From Rattus norvegicus (taxonomy: Eukaryota; Chordata; Mammalia; Rodentia; Muridae): 64,000 bases of DNA. This document shows positions 23,286-35,301 of this stretch, one piece after another; the first letter of the stretch is position 1; each line of letters opens with the position of its first letter. Location: NCBI RefSeq assembly GCF_036323735.1, contig NC_086019.1, positions 237,255,102-237,319,101 on the forward strand, in the 5' to 3' direction. The position numbers were made by a program, and so were the translations under genes. A model generated the notes under the pieces. That model searched no databases. It had not been told where the DNA came from and was given only the letters and a program-made list of their open reading frames with translations.

Positions 23286-24380
23286 ATAAAAACACTTAGG
23301 ACACAAGTTTAGTTAGGCTGTAATCCAAGGAATGGGAACAAGCAACCTTCAAAGAAATAAGAATTTAGTAGAAAATGTAGTGATTTCAACATTTAAAAAG
23401 AATGCTGGGCCAGTGGGTAGAGGCACTCACCATCAAATCTGGCATCCTGATTGGATTTCCAGGACTCACTAGCAGAGGGAAACAGCTGACTCCTGAGAGT
23501 TGTCCTCTGACCTCTATACGTGGGTTGTGGCATGTGTATGCCCCATCATCAAGTAAATTAATTAAAATATAAATAAATAAAGTATAGTTTAGAAACCCAA
23601 ATCATTAACCAGCTAGTATCGGTAAATTATGTCCTGGTGTTTTCTTGAGTTATCTTGTTTCAAGTCAGTTAAGATTTACTTATGCCTGTGTACGTTTGTA
23701 GCAGCCCCAGAAGTGATCCTGCTGCTTTTGCAACTCCTTCGGGTGTGTTTGTCACAGTGAATAGAGGCCAGCACTGCATTTAATTCCCAGTTTATTTTCC
23801 AGATTCTTTTTAATAGTAGCAATGCTTATTTTTTTAACCTTAGTGTACCATAGATAATATCAAAATATGGAATATGGAAAACTTAGTTTGCAATTAGAAC
23901 TGTACAGTGAAACTTCTAGGTAAATTTACTTTATATAAAGTATTTAATTTCCGTGTCAAATTTTGAGTATCAGAAAAATTCTATATTGTGTAAACAAGAG
24001 CTAAGAATCCCATAGTGAAATGTGTATGAAAGTCATACTGTCCATAAAGAGACTGCAAGCTAGTGTGGCTGTGTCAGTTACTGTGGAATTAAAAGATTCC
24101 ACTCCGTGAGTCCTTGTAAAATGCTGTGGGTTACTTGGACACGTCATAGCATGAGAATAACTGCGTTTGGAGACATTGTAAACAATAACTGGAAGCACAA
24201 TCTTTAGATCGAGTGATGAGACTTGAGGTATACTGCATACATGGTTAGGTCTGCTTTATTTTGGCAAATGCTTTGAGAAACATGTCAATAACATTTTAAC
24301 CTGGTGCTCTGACTCTAAAGTGAGAATTGGTAAATTATACTCAGGTTTAAGTATCTTACTGTAAAAATCTTTCCCTGTAG

Positions 24381-24487
24381 GACCGAGGTGATGAGTTCAC
24401 ATATACTGGAAGCGGTGGTAAAAATCTTGCTGGTAATAAAAGAATTGGTGCACCGTCGGCTGACCAGACACTGACAAACATGAACAG
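24381..24487 (+). CDS. Uhrf2: Uhrf2 exon 10: SRA domain
   Basis: The exon encodes DRGDEFTYTGSGG to QTLTNMN (35 residues) and ends with AG of an arginine codon. It contains KNLAGNKRIGAP, the loop that in UHRF SRA domains contacts the DNA major groove. The acceptor is CCCTGTAG and the donor is GTGCTG. Confidence 0.97.
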
Positions 24488-27400
24488 GTGCTGTTCTAAA
24501 GCCTGCAATCTGGAGGTTACCTCAGACTTGATCCTAGCTTAGAACTTGTTATTTAAGCTCTAGGGAAGAATCTCTAACTAGGAGTTAGATGAAATTAACA
24601 TTCCATTGTTTACTTTTTGTATTGTTACTTGATAACTGCTGTACGTTGGAAGCCTGTTGCCACTTCGAAGGAAAGGAATCTTATGGTTTAAGTGGAATTG
24701 AAGATAGGGTGACATGGTTAGTGCACTCTAAGTCACAACTGAAGGCTGCGTCCCTCAGCACATTAGCTTCTGCATGACAAGTTTGTTTAGAGCTGACTCA
24801 CTAATGTGAAGTGGCCTTATGTGAACGGTAAGTGAAATAGCAGTCTCTACTCCGTGCACTTTAAAAATTGTATTATAAATTAACTTCCAAATTATAAAAG
24901 TACTCTTTCGAACTTAATTGCCCCAATACATTACAAAAGACCAACCTCACACTGACTTAACAGAGACATTCTTATTACCATAGAATATAAAATTTAATTT
25001 CCAGATACATTATTTTATAAATTCATACCTATGTAAACAATAAAGGACTTAAGCCCCAGATAGCAAAATGACTTTATAACTTGTCATAGTGAGATCTTGT
25101 GAACTATATAAAAGTTAAGATTTTATGTCCTATAAGGAGCAGTTTAGCATTGAGTGAAAATGATTATTTTTTCCCCACTTAGTACTAAGCACTAAATCTT
25201 AAATAGTCACTTTAATTTCTTATTACCATGTCAAAAAATATATACCAGTATTATTTCAAAACTTTATTACATACCCGGTTATGCAGACTCTTGTTTTCAT
25301 ATCTTGTATATTATTTCTGACAATAGGATTATTTTACTGAACTAGCAGAGAAGACAAGTCAGATTTCCTGGCGATACCCCATTCCCCGGGTAGAAGTACA
25401 GTCTCTTGCTATCCTTGTCGTACAAAGAAGGCAGTTCTTTAAGAGAAATGACCTTAGAACTTAGAAATAGCCTGACCAGTTTTTGTCAGTGAATATGCAT
25501 CTTAAATAGCAATGGCTTTTTAAGTTATCAAGTATGAAAATTATATTTTTCTGTGATAAGACTATTTTAGTTTACTGAAATTTCTTTCCTAACTACGCAC
25601 ATTTAGAATAGATATATTGTATCCCTTTTACATTTTGTGTAGTCCAATAAGTAATGTTACAAACTCCTTAGAAAATATTCGGCAACAACAAAATGTTTGT
25701 GGTGAAAAGGAGGGTATGAAAATGAAGTGGACTGAAAGCCACTTAGATTTCACTTGTCTTGTAGACCCAGCCATCCAGTTGGTTACTCTAGGCACAGAGC
25801 TGTGTGTGTATACCTTGCAGTTTTACACCTTAAAGAACTGTGTTATCGGGGTTGGGGATTTGGCTCAGTGGTAGAGCGTTTGCCTAGCAAGCACAAGGCC
25901 CTGGGTTCAGTCCCCAGCTCCGAAAAAAAAGAAAAGGAAAAAAAAAAAAAAGAACTGTGTTATCTGATGACCATGAAAACCTAAGTAGAAGGCCATCAGC
26001 TTGGTCTCACACACACTCTTTACCATGTAGTCTGTGGTACGGTTCATTCTTGCCTCTCTGCCAAGAGGAAGTGTGACGCCTTCTTGCTTCTGAGCAATGT
26101 CCATTTCTTAGCAGCTCCTCCCCTTCAGAAAGTGAAGTGGACATGAAGGTGTCTCAGCTGTCTTTTCTGTCAGTGCCCTCAGAGGCCACTGGTGCTGGAG
26201 TGACAGAGACAGAGAGAAAAAGCTGCATTGCCTGTCTTTTGGCTTGTTTCGTCCTTCAGACTCCTTTCATAGTTTTCAGAAGTCTGTGACCTCACGAAGC
26301 CAAAACTTAAGTTGACAGTTCTATTTAGTGACGGCAGTAATCATGATTAATGGTGCCCGTGAACTTGAGAGCATGTCATTCAGTGATGTGAAGGTAGTAG
26401 TTATTCCATTCTTTAAAAACATGGGTGATAAAAGATACATAATCCTAGTTAGAGGGCTATATTTTAATGTCTAAAGACTTATTTGATATGTATGGATGTT
26501 TTTCCTGCATCCTTTTTCAACCATGTGTGTGCCTTGTGCTTGAGGAAGTCAGACAAGGACATCAGAGGGTTGTGGGCCATGATGGCTATATTTTATCCTA
26601 CCTCTTGGTGTTTTAAAATATTTCCCCTTTAGGTAAAAGGTAACTTTAACAAGCTGAATTTTGTGCACAGTTAGAAATGTTATACCCCATTTACTTTAAG
26701 AAGGTGATTGTTTAAGAGATTCCTTGTTAGGTCAGTCACAGTCTATAAAAAAGAAATGTACCCAAAAAGAGATTTTATATCATATCTGACTTTATAAAAT
26801 AGGCTATTAATGTGCATATGTATTTGTGTGTGTGTCTCTTACTGGCCTGGATGAAAATCACCAAGTAGGCTAGGTTGGCTGATGGTCAAACCCCAGGGAG
26901 CCACATAATTCCACGTAACAGCACTAGAATTATAAGCACACATTATTACACTAGTAATTTTTAAAATACAGCATTTTTATAAAATCTTTGAGAATTTTCT
27001 ACATCACACAATGTTTAATTGTGTTCACTCCCACTCTTCCTGTCAACTCCTCTCAGTTTCCCCATATCTTCTCCACTGTGTGGAGTCCACTTGTGCTGTC
27101 CCTGGATTGTTATATGGACGTTCAAGGAGTCAAACTTAGGTCTTCCTGCTTATGCGAAAGCTGTTTACCTACTGAGCCCATTCAGTTTAACTCTCATGTG
27201 TTAGCGATGTTCTCTTTTACTGAGGTGAGGAAGCTAATAGGTTTCTTAAATAATATCCCAACTTGGGTAGACTGCTATTTTTAGAACTAGAGACTCCTCA
27301 AGAGTTCTTACACCATCTAATATGCTCACTGGCATGACTACATGCTAAGGGGTTGCTCCCGCCAGGATGTGTTCTCCTTCCAGCATAGCGGTCCTCCTTG

Positions 27401-28034
27401 GCTGTGTGTCATCACTAAACCATAGTGCTCTACTAAGAAATTAATTCCCTCATTCTCGTGATTTCCCTGGCATTTTGATTCACTTAAATTTATCATTTTG
27501 TAGAGGTCTTTAAAGAATATTCTCATGTCATACTTATTCTGAATATTCTTTGGACACAAGTTCTGCCGTCTGAGATGTGGAGAGCCTAGACAAGCCATTC
27601 GTACCTTGCTTGATGCATTTTTCTGGATTTCTTTTCTACATTATTCCAGCAATTTACCTCACTTCATCAAAAATTAACTATTAAAACAAGCAATAGCCTT
27701 AGTTTTCCAACATCTCCCTCTTCTCGACAAACATTATTTTAAGCAAATGCCATGAATTTCTAGTTGTTTTCTACTACATGTGGCACAGATGTTATTACTT
27801 TCAGAAGAACCCTACAGGCTCTTTGAGAACCAGTCCTTTGGCTTGGGGTGACATCAGGAAACTGATGTCTTCTCTGCTGGTGGGGAAGCATAATCTTACT
27901 GTCTGGAATAATAAAGAATCATAGAGTCTTAATCTTCAGGTAAGGCATAATTTACCTTTTAATTGAGCTAAAGACTCGATTATATACTTGGAGAAAGATT
28001 GCTTGGTATAAAGACTTTGTTTTGTCTTTTTTAG
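24488..28034 (+). other. Uhrf2: Uhrf2 intron 10
   Basis: A 3.5-kb intron, the longest complete one of Uhrf2 here. It holds one young ID insertion (25848-25950), B3 relics near 26480-26590 and 27080-27190, and otherwise AT-rich sequence without a recognisable element. The acceptor is TCTTTTTTAG. Confidence 0.88.
25848..25950 (+). mobile_element. ID element with 16-bp target-site duplication
   Basis: A forward ID body, GGGGTTGGGGATTTGGCTCA, then 'GTGGTAGAGCGTTTGCCTAG' and CCCAGCTCCG, with an A-rich tail. It is flanked by a perfect 16-bp repeat, AAAGAACTGTGTTATC, at 25832-25847 and 25949-25964. The second copy overlaps the tail by two A's. The intact duplication points to a recent, probably rat-lineage insertion. 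Confidence 0.97.
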
Positions 28035-28197
28035 GGCATTGGCCCTAAACTGCGATGCTCCATTGGATGATAAAATTGGAGCAGAGTCTCGGAATTGGAG
28101 AGCTGGTAAGCCAGTCAGAGTGATACGCAGTTTTAAAGGGAGGAAGATCAGCAAATATGCACCAGAAGAAGGCAACAGATATGATGGCATTTATAAG
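28035..28197 (+). CDS. Uhrf2: Uhrf2 exon 11: SRA domain
   Basis: The first base completes the arginine split from exon 10. Fifty-four residues follow, from ALALNCDAPLDDK to NRYDGIYK. It includes the SRA strand SRNWRAGKPVRVIRSFKG. It ends in phase 0 with a GTGCTC donor. The acceptor is TTTTTTAG. Confidence 0.97.
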
Positions 28198-28970
28198 GTG
28201 CTCTATCTGGCATGACATCTCCTTGGTCATTCTGGGGCTTTTAAGATATGATTACCACAGGGAACTACTCTGGGTGGGCTAGAGAAAGGATAGGCTAGTT
28301 CATTGGCATTTCTACTTTTTTCTACAAATGTAAAAGATACATGAACTGAACTTTTAATTTCAATATTTTGGGGGAAAAAAAGGCTTTGAAGTTCCTAAGA
28401 CAGAGTCATATGTAATTTAGGTGCAGGTGGTTTCCCTTTTGCTTGTTTTGTTTGGCATTGATAGGGCTCTAACCAGGGCTTGTATACTCTAGACAATCAC
28501 TCCACCCTACTCCCAAGGCTTCCTTTTTTAAGTACATAGTCTCTGTGATAAAACTGTGTAACTAATGTGATCGCTCTATATCTCGGCTATTATGTATCTT
28601 TTAAGAATGCTTTTAATGTTAATAATTACAATAGAGTTTATCAAGGCAGAATACATATAGTATTAAAAATGAATTGGTGCCCTTGGATAAAAAATAAGCA
28701 AGTCATCTACCACCATTTTCCTACCTAGTTTGCAAAATAAAATCTGTTAATTTGTTGTTAAATTTATAATGTTATATCCTTATATGAGAACTATCTTAAT
28801 AGGAAATAAGCTCATACCAATGTTAATAATCTTGATTTATTTACTGTTGTTTACAGCAAAGCAAATATCTTTTGAGGTTGCATTTCATTATGGCAGATTT
28901 ATTTAAACCTTATGTTTGGTTAGTCGAAACCTTACATTTCAATGTAATACTGAAATATTTTATGATATAG
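28198..28970 (+). other. Uhrf2: Uhrf2 intron 11
   Basis: A 773-bp AT-rich intron. Its acceptor region (TATTTTATGATATAG) has a poor pyrimidine tract. I see no repeat or other feature of note. Confidence 0.85.
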
Positions 28971-29111
28971 GTAGTGAAATATTGGCCAGAGATTTCATCC
29001 AGCCATGGCTTCTTGGTTTGGCGTTATCTTTTAAGAAGAGATGATGTCGAACCTGCTCCTTGGACCTCAGAAGGAATCGAACGATCAAGGAGACTGTGTC
29101 TGCGATTGCAG
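28971..29111 (+). CDS. Uhrf2: Uhrf2 exon 12: SRA domain end
   Basis: Forty-seven residues, in phase 0 at both ends, from VVKYWPEISSSHGFLVWRY to RRLCLRLQ. It closes the SRA fold (FLVWRYLLRRDD, PAPWTSEG). The donor is GTTAGA. The weak ATATAG acceptor is supported by exact phase and conserved protein sequence. Confidence 0.97.
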
Positions 29112-30203
29112 GTTAGACCCCCTTGGTCTGTACTGCTCATGTGGTGTAAGAGTGTACAACCATCTCCATGCCTCATCTGTATACAGCATAGCAGCTGCAG
29201 CAGGCTGAGAGACAGAGTATACCAGGATGCAGAAGGAAACAGATAACGGGTAGTTTTCCTGTGTACCATGCTGGGAAAAAGCCGGACTTGTCAGTGAAAA
29301 GCAAAATGTTTTTAGTTGTTTGGAACTTGGTTGAAAGAATTTTGGTAGGTAGAGTGGTGACTTCTAGAAGTGCTCATCTGCCATTGTCCCCATCAGTTCT
29401 TCCAGTGAAGCCAGTCGGCTTGTCCCGATGCATGTGGGGACTGAACTGTGGGCAGTGTCTGACCACTCATGCAGGGGAGTGTGTACCTCTGAGTGTTTTT
29501 GTTTTTAAACTCCTAGAAATGGTTCTTTAAATGAGATTCATCATCTGGAAACTGAGCAGAAGCATAAGAGCATATCTACTGTTACAGGTTAATAGTAATG
29601 TGTTGAGGCCAGAAATGAGTGGAGCTTTTAACAGGAGCATTATCATGAAGTTGTGCCTTCCTCTAATGTAGCTGTCAGTGAGGGTGAAGAGGGAGTGTAT
29701 CCTTGAAATCTAACTTTTAGGTAACGGAACACTAAGTTCCATTTAGTTTTCTAAAAATCTTCTATTCCATAATTTTGGGGGATGAGAAATTTGGCTCTCA
29801 GTTTTTTGTTTTGAGACTGAAGGTACAATTTTCATCTTGTCTATTTGAATATCAGTTTCCATGTTTCATATTTGATCCTTACTCCATGCCTTGTTTCACT
29901 TTTTCTTAAAATTTTTCAACCCACCAGCAAAACATGTGAAGATTTTCTTCCCTTAGATCTGAAACTGAAATAATCAAATTATAAAGTGGAGCATTGTAAC
30001 AGTTAAGGGTGTAAGGCTTTAAGTAGAATCTGAGATTTCAATTATCTTTTGCCCTTTGAATTCTGAGAGTGTCTGTTTGCTTTATGTAAATTAAGTACAG
30101 AGGAAGCTTAAACAACCCTTCCCCTCCTTTCTAAACTTTCCTCTAGATCTGGAGTCTCACCCTGTGAAATTTAAACCAACATTATCTCTTTTCCCCCAAC
30201 CAG
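29112..30203 (+). other. Uhrf2: Uhrf2 intron 12
   Basis: A 1.1-kb intron with a GTTAGA donor and a TTCCCCCAACCAG acceptor. I see no clear repeat or gene in it. Confidence 0.85.
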
Positions 30204-30300
30204 TATCCAGCAGGCTACCCCTCAGATAAGGAAGGGAAGAAAACCAAGGGGCAGTCAAAGAAGCAGACGAGCGAAGGCACCAAAAGGCCAGCTTCCGATG
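30204..30300 (+). CDS. Uhrf2: Uhrf2 exon 13: basic linker, GC splice donor
   Basis: Thirty-two residues (YPAGYPSDKEGKK to KRPASD) plus one base form a lysine-rich linker between SRA and RING. The exon must end at 30300, because GAT-G joins AT-GAG of exon 14 to give the expected ASDDECPSDS. The intron then begins GCAAGT, a GC-AG intron. The nearest GT (at 30306) would put a TGA stop at the junction. Confidence 0.95.
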
Positions 30301-30900
30301 GCAAGTAGCAACTACAGAGCATCTTTACTAATAATACGGTTTCATAAAGAGAAACAGAGACTAAATTGAGGAATTCATAAGCAGTTATAATAAAGGGATT
30401 GGGGGTGTCTCTTTAATAGAGTTAGAGTCATATCAGCAGCAAGTATTTTAAGTATCTGTCTTGGTTGACTGCTGTGAGCAGACACCGTGACCAAGGCTAC
30501 TCTTATAAGGACATTTAACTGGGGCTGGCTTACAGGTTCAGAGGTTCAGTCCATTATCATCAAGGCAGGAGCATGCAGCATCCAGGCAGGAATGATGCAG
30601 GAGGAGCTGAGAGCTCTACATCTTCATCTGAAGGCTGCTAGGAGAAGACTGGCTTCCAGAGAGCTAGGATGAGGGTCTGATAGCCCAAACCCACAGTGAC
30701 ACACCTAGTCCAACAAGGCCACACCTTCTAATAGAACTTTCCTGGTCCAAGCATATACAAACTGTCTTAGTAGCCTAGCTTGGGGGAGAGGGGAGGGGGG
30801 ATGTAGGCATCTTCCTTTTGAACATTGCTAGCAGCAATGAACCTTCGTGTAGTTTCTAAGAACTGTGAAGGTCCACTGACTATTTTATAAATTAACCTAG
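30301..30900 (+). other. Uhrf2: Uhrf2 intron 13, GC-AG type
   Basis: A 600-bp intron with donor GCAAGT and acceptor TTAACCTAG. Most of it (about 30455-30770) is a rodent dispersed repeat. Behind that lies a G-run block, GGGGGAGAGGGGAGGGGGG, at 30782-30800, about 100 nt before exon 14. Confidence 0.93.
30455..30770 (+). mobile_element. Rodent dispersed repeat, family unnamed
   Basis: The text 'TGTGAGCAGACACCGTGACC', GGGGCTGGCTTACAGGTTCA, 'GGTTCAGTCCATTATCATC' and CAACAAGGCCACACCTTCTA is one I know as common in rodent genomes. The same family recurs in the opposite direction at 47914-48232, so at least two copies lie in this window. I cannot name the family with certainty. Confidence 0.75.
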
Positions 30901-31058
30901 ATGAGTGTCCAAGTGATTCCAAAGTGCAGAAGACATCAGATTCCACAGAAGCCGTAGAGGCTTTCCAGCTCACGCCTCAGCAGCAACGGCTGATCAAGGA
31001 AGACTGTCAGAACCAGAAGCTGTGGGATGAAGTGCTGGCGTCTCTTGTAGAAGGACCG
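30901..31058 (+). CDS. Uhrf2: Uhrf2 exon 14: pre-RING linker
   Basis: The first two bases complete an aspartate codon. Fifty-two residues follow, from ECPSDSKVQKTSDS to ASLVEGP. It includes the conserved helical stretch EAFQLTPQQQRLIKEDC in front of the RING. It ends in phase 0. The donor GTACAC is weak. Confidence 0.96.
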
Positions 31059-31744
31059 GTACACAACGCTTCTCTTAAATAAGGATGCTCTGATACTAAA
31101 AATGGAAACAGTGATTTTCATAAGTCCATACTTTATTTTATGTAGTTTTTAAACCTTATTTCCTTGACCTTTCAGAAATAGTAGGAGTCAATAAATTTAA
31201 ACAGCTGTAAGTTTATTTTAAACTTCTTAGTTGTTGATTTTAATCCTAAATTAATTAACTTATACTTAGATGCTCTTTTTAGGAAGATTTTTCAGTTGTA
31301 AACTAAATCTAATTTTTCAGTCAACTAAATCTAAAACTCAACAAAAAGGTTTTGTTATAGTTAAGAGATGAGATAATCTGACAGTGTAAGTTTTAAATAG
31401 TTTGTATGATTTTCAAAACTTGTATGTTCAGCTTTGAAGTAAAGTAAACTAGTTGCTATCTGTTTAAGTATTTGACACTTAAATACTTAAGTGGCGGAGA
31501 GATTGCTCTGTGGTTTAGAGTTGTAGTACTCTAGCAGAAGACCAAGTTTGATTCTTCGCACCCAGTTTGGGCAGCTTACAACCACCTGTAATTCCATCTC
31601 TGAGGGACCCCGTCACGTATATCCCCGACACCTCACCCCACACACATACACAAATATGCACATAATCTTAATTTTTAAAGTTTTTTCTCTTTAAAATGTA
31701 GATTTTTTAAACTTTGATTTTATAATCATTAAATGTTAGAGTAA

Positions 31745-31870
31745 AGTTGGGCATGGTGGCACACGCCTTGAGTCCCACACACCAGGAGCAGAGGCCACTG
31801 AGTTTGAGGACAGTCTGGTCTACAACATACTGAGTTCCAGGACAGCCAGGACTACATAGAGGGATCTGTC
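31745..31870 (+). mobile_element. B1 SINE
   Basis: A forward B1: GTTGGGCATGGTGGCACACG, 'GCAGAGGCCACTGAGTTTGA', 'CAGGACAGCCAGGACTACAT'. Confidence 0.9.
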
Positions 31871-31876
31871 TGTTGA

Positions 31877-31959
31877 GGAGGATGGTGGTGGAGGAAGAGG
31901 ATGTTGCTGCTTGCTATTGATGATGATGGTATTGGTGATGATGATGATGATGATATTGG

Positions 31960-31993
<34 letters not shown>

Positions 31994-32000
31994 GGCGATG
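31877..32000. repeat. GAT/GGT trinucleotide tract
   Basis: A compound tract of GAT and GGT triplets with GATATTGGT interruptions, directly after a B1 tail. It is imperfect and probably variable. Confidence 0.9.
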
Positions 32001-32549
32001 ATTTTGCTGTTGTTAATGTGTGGATTTCATGTTAAGCTGTGCTCACCAGATGAAAAAGCTTCAAATGGGAACTGATAGCTCATTTTATTTACTGTGTCTC
32101 CTATTTTATTGTTAATTTGATCTCTTGTGTGTAATATTTTTATTCCTTTCCTCCTAAAATAGTACGATGCAGAGTTACTGGGAGTCATCTGTATATAAAT
32201 TATATTTGTTCATCTCATTCTTTTTCCTTCCGCTGTTGCCTTTATTTCCTCTCATTGCAACAGCTAAAACTTCTCACATGTCTGAGTGAGTAATGTAAGG
32301 GGTATCCACCTCCCATATAATGTGTTTAGCATTTTTGGTTGAGATAGTTAAAATTACTGAATTAAGCTTATTGGTAACTATTATCGAATACTGTTTAGCT
32401 ATATCCAAAATTACTGAAAAAATTACTATTTCAGAAAAGCATTGACTTTGGTAAACTGAGGTGAGGCTTTGATTTTTTTTTCTTTTTTAATGGCCTGAGT
32501 GTAGTGGTTTTGTTCTATGAGGGTATTACTTGCTTATTAGACAAGTGAC

Positions 32550-32783
32550 CCTGGATGGATGGGTGGATGGATGGATGATGGATGGATGGATGATGGATGG
32601 ATGGATAGATGGATTGATGGATGGATGGATGGATGATGGATAGATGGATGGATGGATGATGGATGGATGGGTGGATGGATGGATGGATGGATGGATGATG
32701 GATGGATGGATGGATGGGTGGGTGGATGATGGATGGATGGATGGATGATGGATGGATGGATGGATGATGGATGGATGGATGGG
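32550..32783. repeat. (TGGA)n array with TGA interruptions
   Basis: About 230 bp of GGATGGAT units, interrupted repeatedly by single GATGAT steps that shift the register by one base. The minus strand gives a long Ser/His/Pro/Ile-rich open frame that is an artefact of the repeat. Confidence 0.97.
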
Positions 32784-33559
32784 GATAAAGAGCATCTGTT
32801 AGGTCAGACTCTTCACGTAGGCTACACTAAGACACATCAGTTGTCATCTATAATTTAGGTGAACAGTTAGACTTGTGGGGAAGGATACAGTTGGTTAGTG
32901 GTAGATAACTTCACTGGGTTTCAGATCAGGATGGGCATGGGATATAAAGCCACTTGAGTGCACACGAGTGTGTGGGTGTTGTTTGTCCTGCCCTTAACTA
33001 GACCTGAGTGCTACGTCCAGCTATCTGACCCGCCTGTTGTGATTACTGTGAGCATGTGCCCACATGGAAGATCACGCTTAGGACTGTTTGCACCCCTTTG
33101 TTTAGTTTCAAAGACATGAGTAAGCCATGGGGTAGTGCGTGCGTTTAACCTCAGCACACAGCAGAGGCAGGCCAACATGGGCTATATGGTGAGACCTTTT
33201 CTTAAAGAGAAAGGAAGGCTGCACACAACCAGGGTAAGTGGAACCACTGTGGCTGTTGATGACACAGCATCCATTCGATAATGTTTGCACTTGTCCATTC
33301 TAAATAAGTCTTACTTCCTGGAATGTGACTTGGAAATTGAGGCAGAATAGTGCAGAGCATCCTGTGAAGATGAACAGGTTTCTTGGGATGCTGGATCTAG
33401 AGGCATTTATTACTGGTGCTTCTTTAGTTTCAAAAAACATTGTAGTTTATAACAGGAAAAGACTAACTACTTCATTATTTCATTTGCTGCTATTTGTGGT
33501 TTCTGTTGTATTTTCAGTGCTGGGCCAGTGACCTACCACTGCACTGGATCCTTCCTTGG

Positions 33560-33690
33560 GGGTGTGTGTGTCTGTCTGTCTGTCTGTACGTGTGTGCGTG
33601 CGTGTCTGTGCATGTGTCTATGTGTGTGTGTCTGTGTATATGCGTCTGCGTGTCTGTGCGTGCGTGTGTGTGTGTCTGTGTTCATCCCTG
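33560..33690. repeat. Impure (TG)n tract
   Basis: Mixed GTGTGTCTGT and GTGCGTGCGTGTCT repeats about 130 bp long, followed by B3-like sequence to about 33870. The plus-strand open frames here are cysteine/valine-rich repeat artefacts. Confidence 0.9.
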
Positions 33691-34263
33691 CATACACATG
33701 TACATCAGTGGCTGCACCTCTGGCCTCTGGAGGTCAGAAGACAACTCTTGGGAGCTGGTTCTCTCTCTATACCACATGGTTCTCTGTGGAGAGTCTCTCA
33801 TACCAAGAGACTCATACCAAGTTCCTTTTCTGATGAGCCATCCCATTGCCCCCAACTCTTCCAGCCCCACCTTTTTAATTAAAAACATCTGCTCATGGTA
33901 GCCCATTCCTGTCACCCCAGTGCTCCAGAGGCAGAAGCTGCGAGTACGCAAAAACGGAGATTAGTTTGAGGCCTGACTGATGGCAGGAAAGACCCTCTTT
34001 CCCCCTCTTAAGCACAGCACCCAAAATAAAGATGAGAAAACAAAATAGTTACTAGCACTAGACTGGAAAATTTTGGGAGCCTAATGAAATTTCCTTGTTT
34101 TCCTTCATTTAAAGTGTTTCCTTTAGGAAGTCACTACTTGATTTTCTTAGTAGAGAACATCTTACATGTGGCTAAGATAAATTTTCTGTCATCATTTAGA
34201 ATTCACTAGTATATTTTGAGCTGCTAATCTTTTCTTCTTTCCTCCTGTTGGACCCCATTTTAG

Positions 34264-34362
34264 AATTTTCTGAAGAAATTGGAACAGTCTTTTATGTGTG
34301 TGTGCTGCCAAGAACTAGTGTACCAGCCTGTCACAACAGAATGCTTTCACAACGTCTGTAAG
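34264..34362 (+). CDS. Uhrf2: Uhrf2 exon 15: RING finger, first half
   Basis: Thirty-three residues, in phase 0 at both ends: NFLKKLEQSFMCVCCQELVY and on to ECFHNVCK. It supplies the first zinc ligands of the C3HC4 RING (CVCC, then CFHNVC). The acceptor is CATTTTAG and the donor is a strong GTAAGT. Confidence 0.97.
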
Positions 34363-35301
34363 GTAAGTTCAGATCCACTTTCCATGCTAGGTCTGACAGC
34401 ACAGTGAGTGCCCCCGTATTAAGCATACAGTGAACCATTTTTCCCTGAAGAATAGATATGGGAACTTACCTTGTTAGAAAACTTTTTAATTACATCGTGA
34501 TGTTAAGATAACCACGGTGTAAAATTGCATAATAGCAGTTCTCATGCATACGGTTGGAGGTATTCTGCTGTCCTTGGGAGGAAGGGTGAGGAGGGAATAA
34601 GAAGCCACAGCGTCGCTGTTCTCTCTGTGGTAGCGAGCATGTGTTTTACTCGCTGCACCGCACACTGAAAGGTTACATGCACTAACTAAAAGGTCAGGAT
34701 GCTCAGGTAAACTGAGTGTTATGCTGTGGCTGCAGCAGAAGCGGAAACTGGAGCTTTAGCTAAGCCAGAGGAAGAAGCTCGCTGTACCAAGCGTGAGTTT
34801 GTGTACTCCTCTCACTTTATCCTGTGGTTTCCTCTGAAGTGGACACATGTCTACGTCCATGGTCATGCCTGACCATGTCAGTGGTTCTAGATTTGGCCCA
34901 AGTAAACTTGCCTCAGAGGACCTGTATGGTTAATGATTTGATAAATTTGAGCAGCAGAGTCATAATGTTTTCTTTAGAGTTCTTTCAGGACTCTGATACG
35001 CACTTTACTAGATGAGGAAATCAAGGCTCAAGCTACTTCACTCATTTACCTGAAGTCTCACAGTATTCGTGAGTAAAGCTGTACCTGTAAACAGTTTAGT
35101 ACAAAATCAGGCCTTCGTGACTGTTTCTCTTAGACCTTTCTCTTGTAAAGAGTAGTAAGTGTCTAATTTTTATTCAGGACATGATTTGTTGAGTGATTTT
35201 TCTGTATAATTGAAATTGTTTTTCTCCCTCTTTCCTGCTTTCTCCTGTCTTCCTACCTCCACCCCCCCCACCTTGTGTGTTTTGTCTGTTTTTTTCCTTA
35301 G
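34363..35301 (+). other. Uhrf2: Uhrf2 intron 15
   Basis: A 939-bp intron with a GTAAGT donor and a long pyrimidine-rich stretch before TTAG at 35298-35301. I see no mobile element. Confidence 0.85.

Larger units (their letters stand above)
21389..24380 (+). other. Uhrf2: Uhrf2 intron 9
   Basis: A 3.0-kb intron with a strong GTAAGT donor and a CCCTGTAG acceptor. It contains a reversed B2, a four-unit degenerate tandem repeat (22536-22640), a forward SINE with a GA-rich tail, a reversed B1 relic near 23160-23285, and a forward B3-like SINE near 23400-23580. Confidence 0.88.
31059..34263 (+). other. Uhrf2: Uhrf2 intron 14
   Basis: A 3.2-kb intron rich in simple repeats: a forward B1 at 31745-31870, a GAT/GGT tract at 31877-32000, a TGGA array at 32550-32783 and a TG-rich tract at 33560-33690 with a B3 relic behind it. 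The acceptor is CCATTTTAG. Confidence 0.9.

Noticed and set aside
32526..32795. Ser/His/Pro/Ile repeat 'protein' on the minus strand
   Set aside because: It is the translation of the (TGGA)n array.
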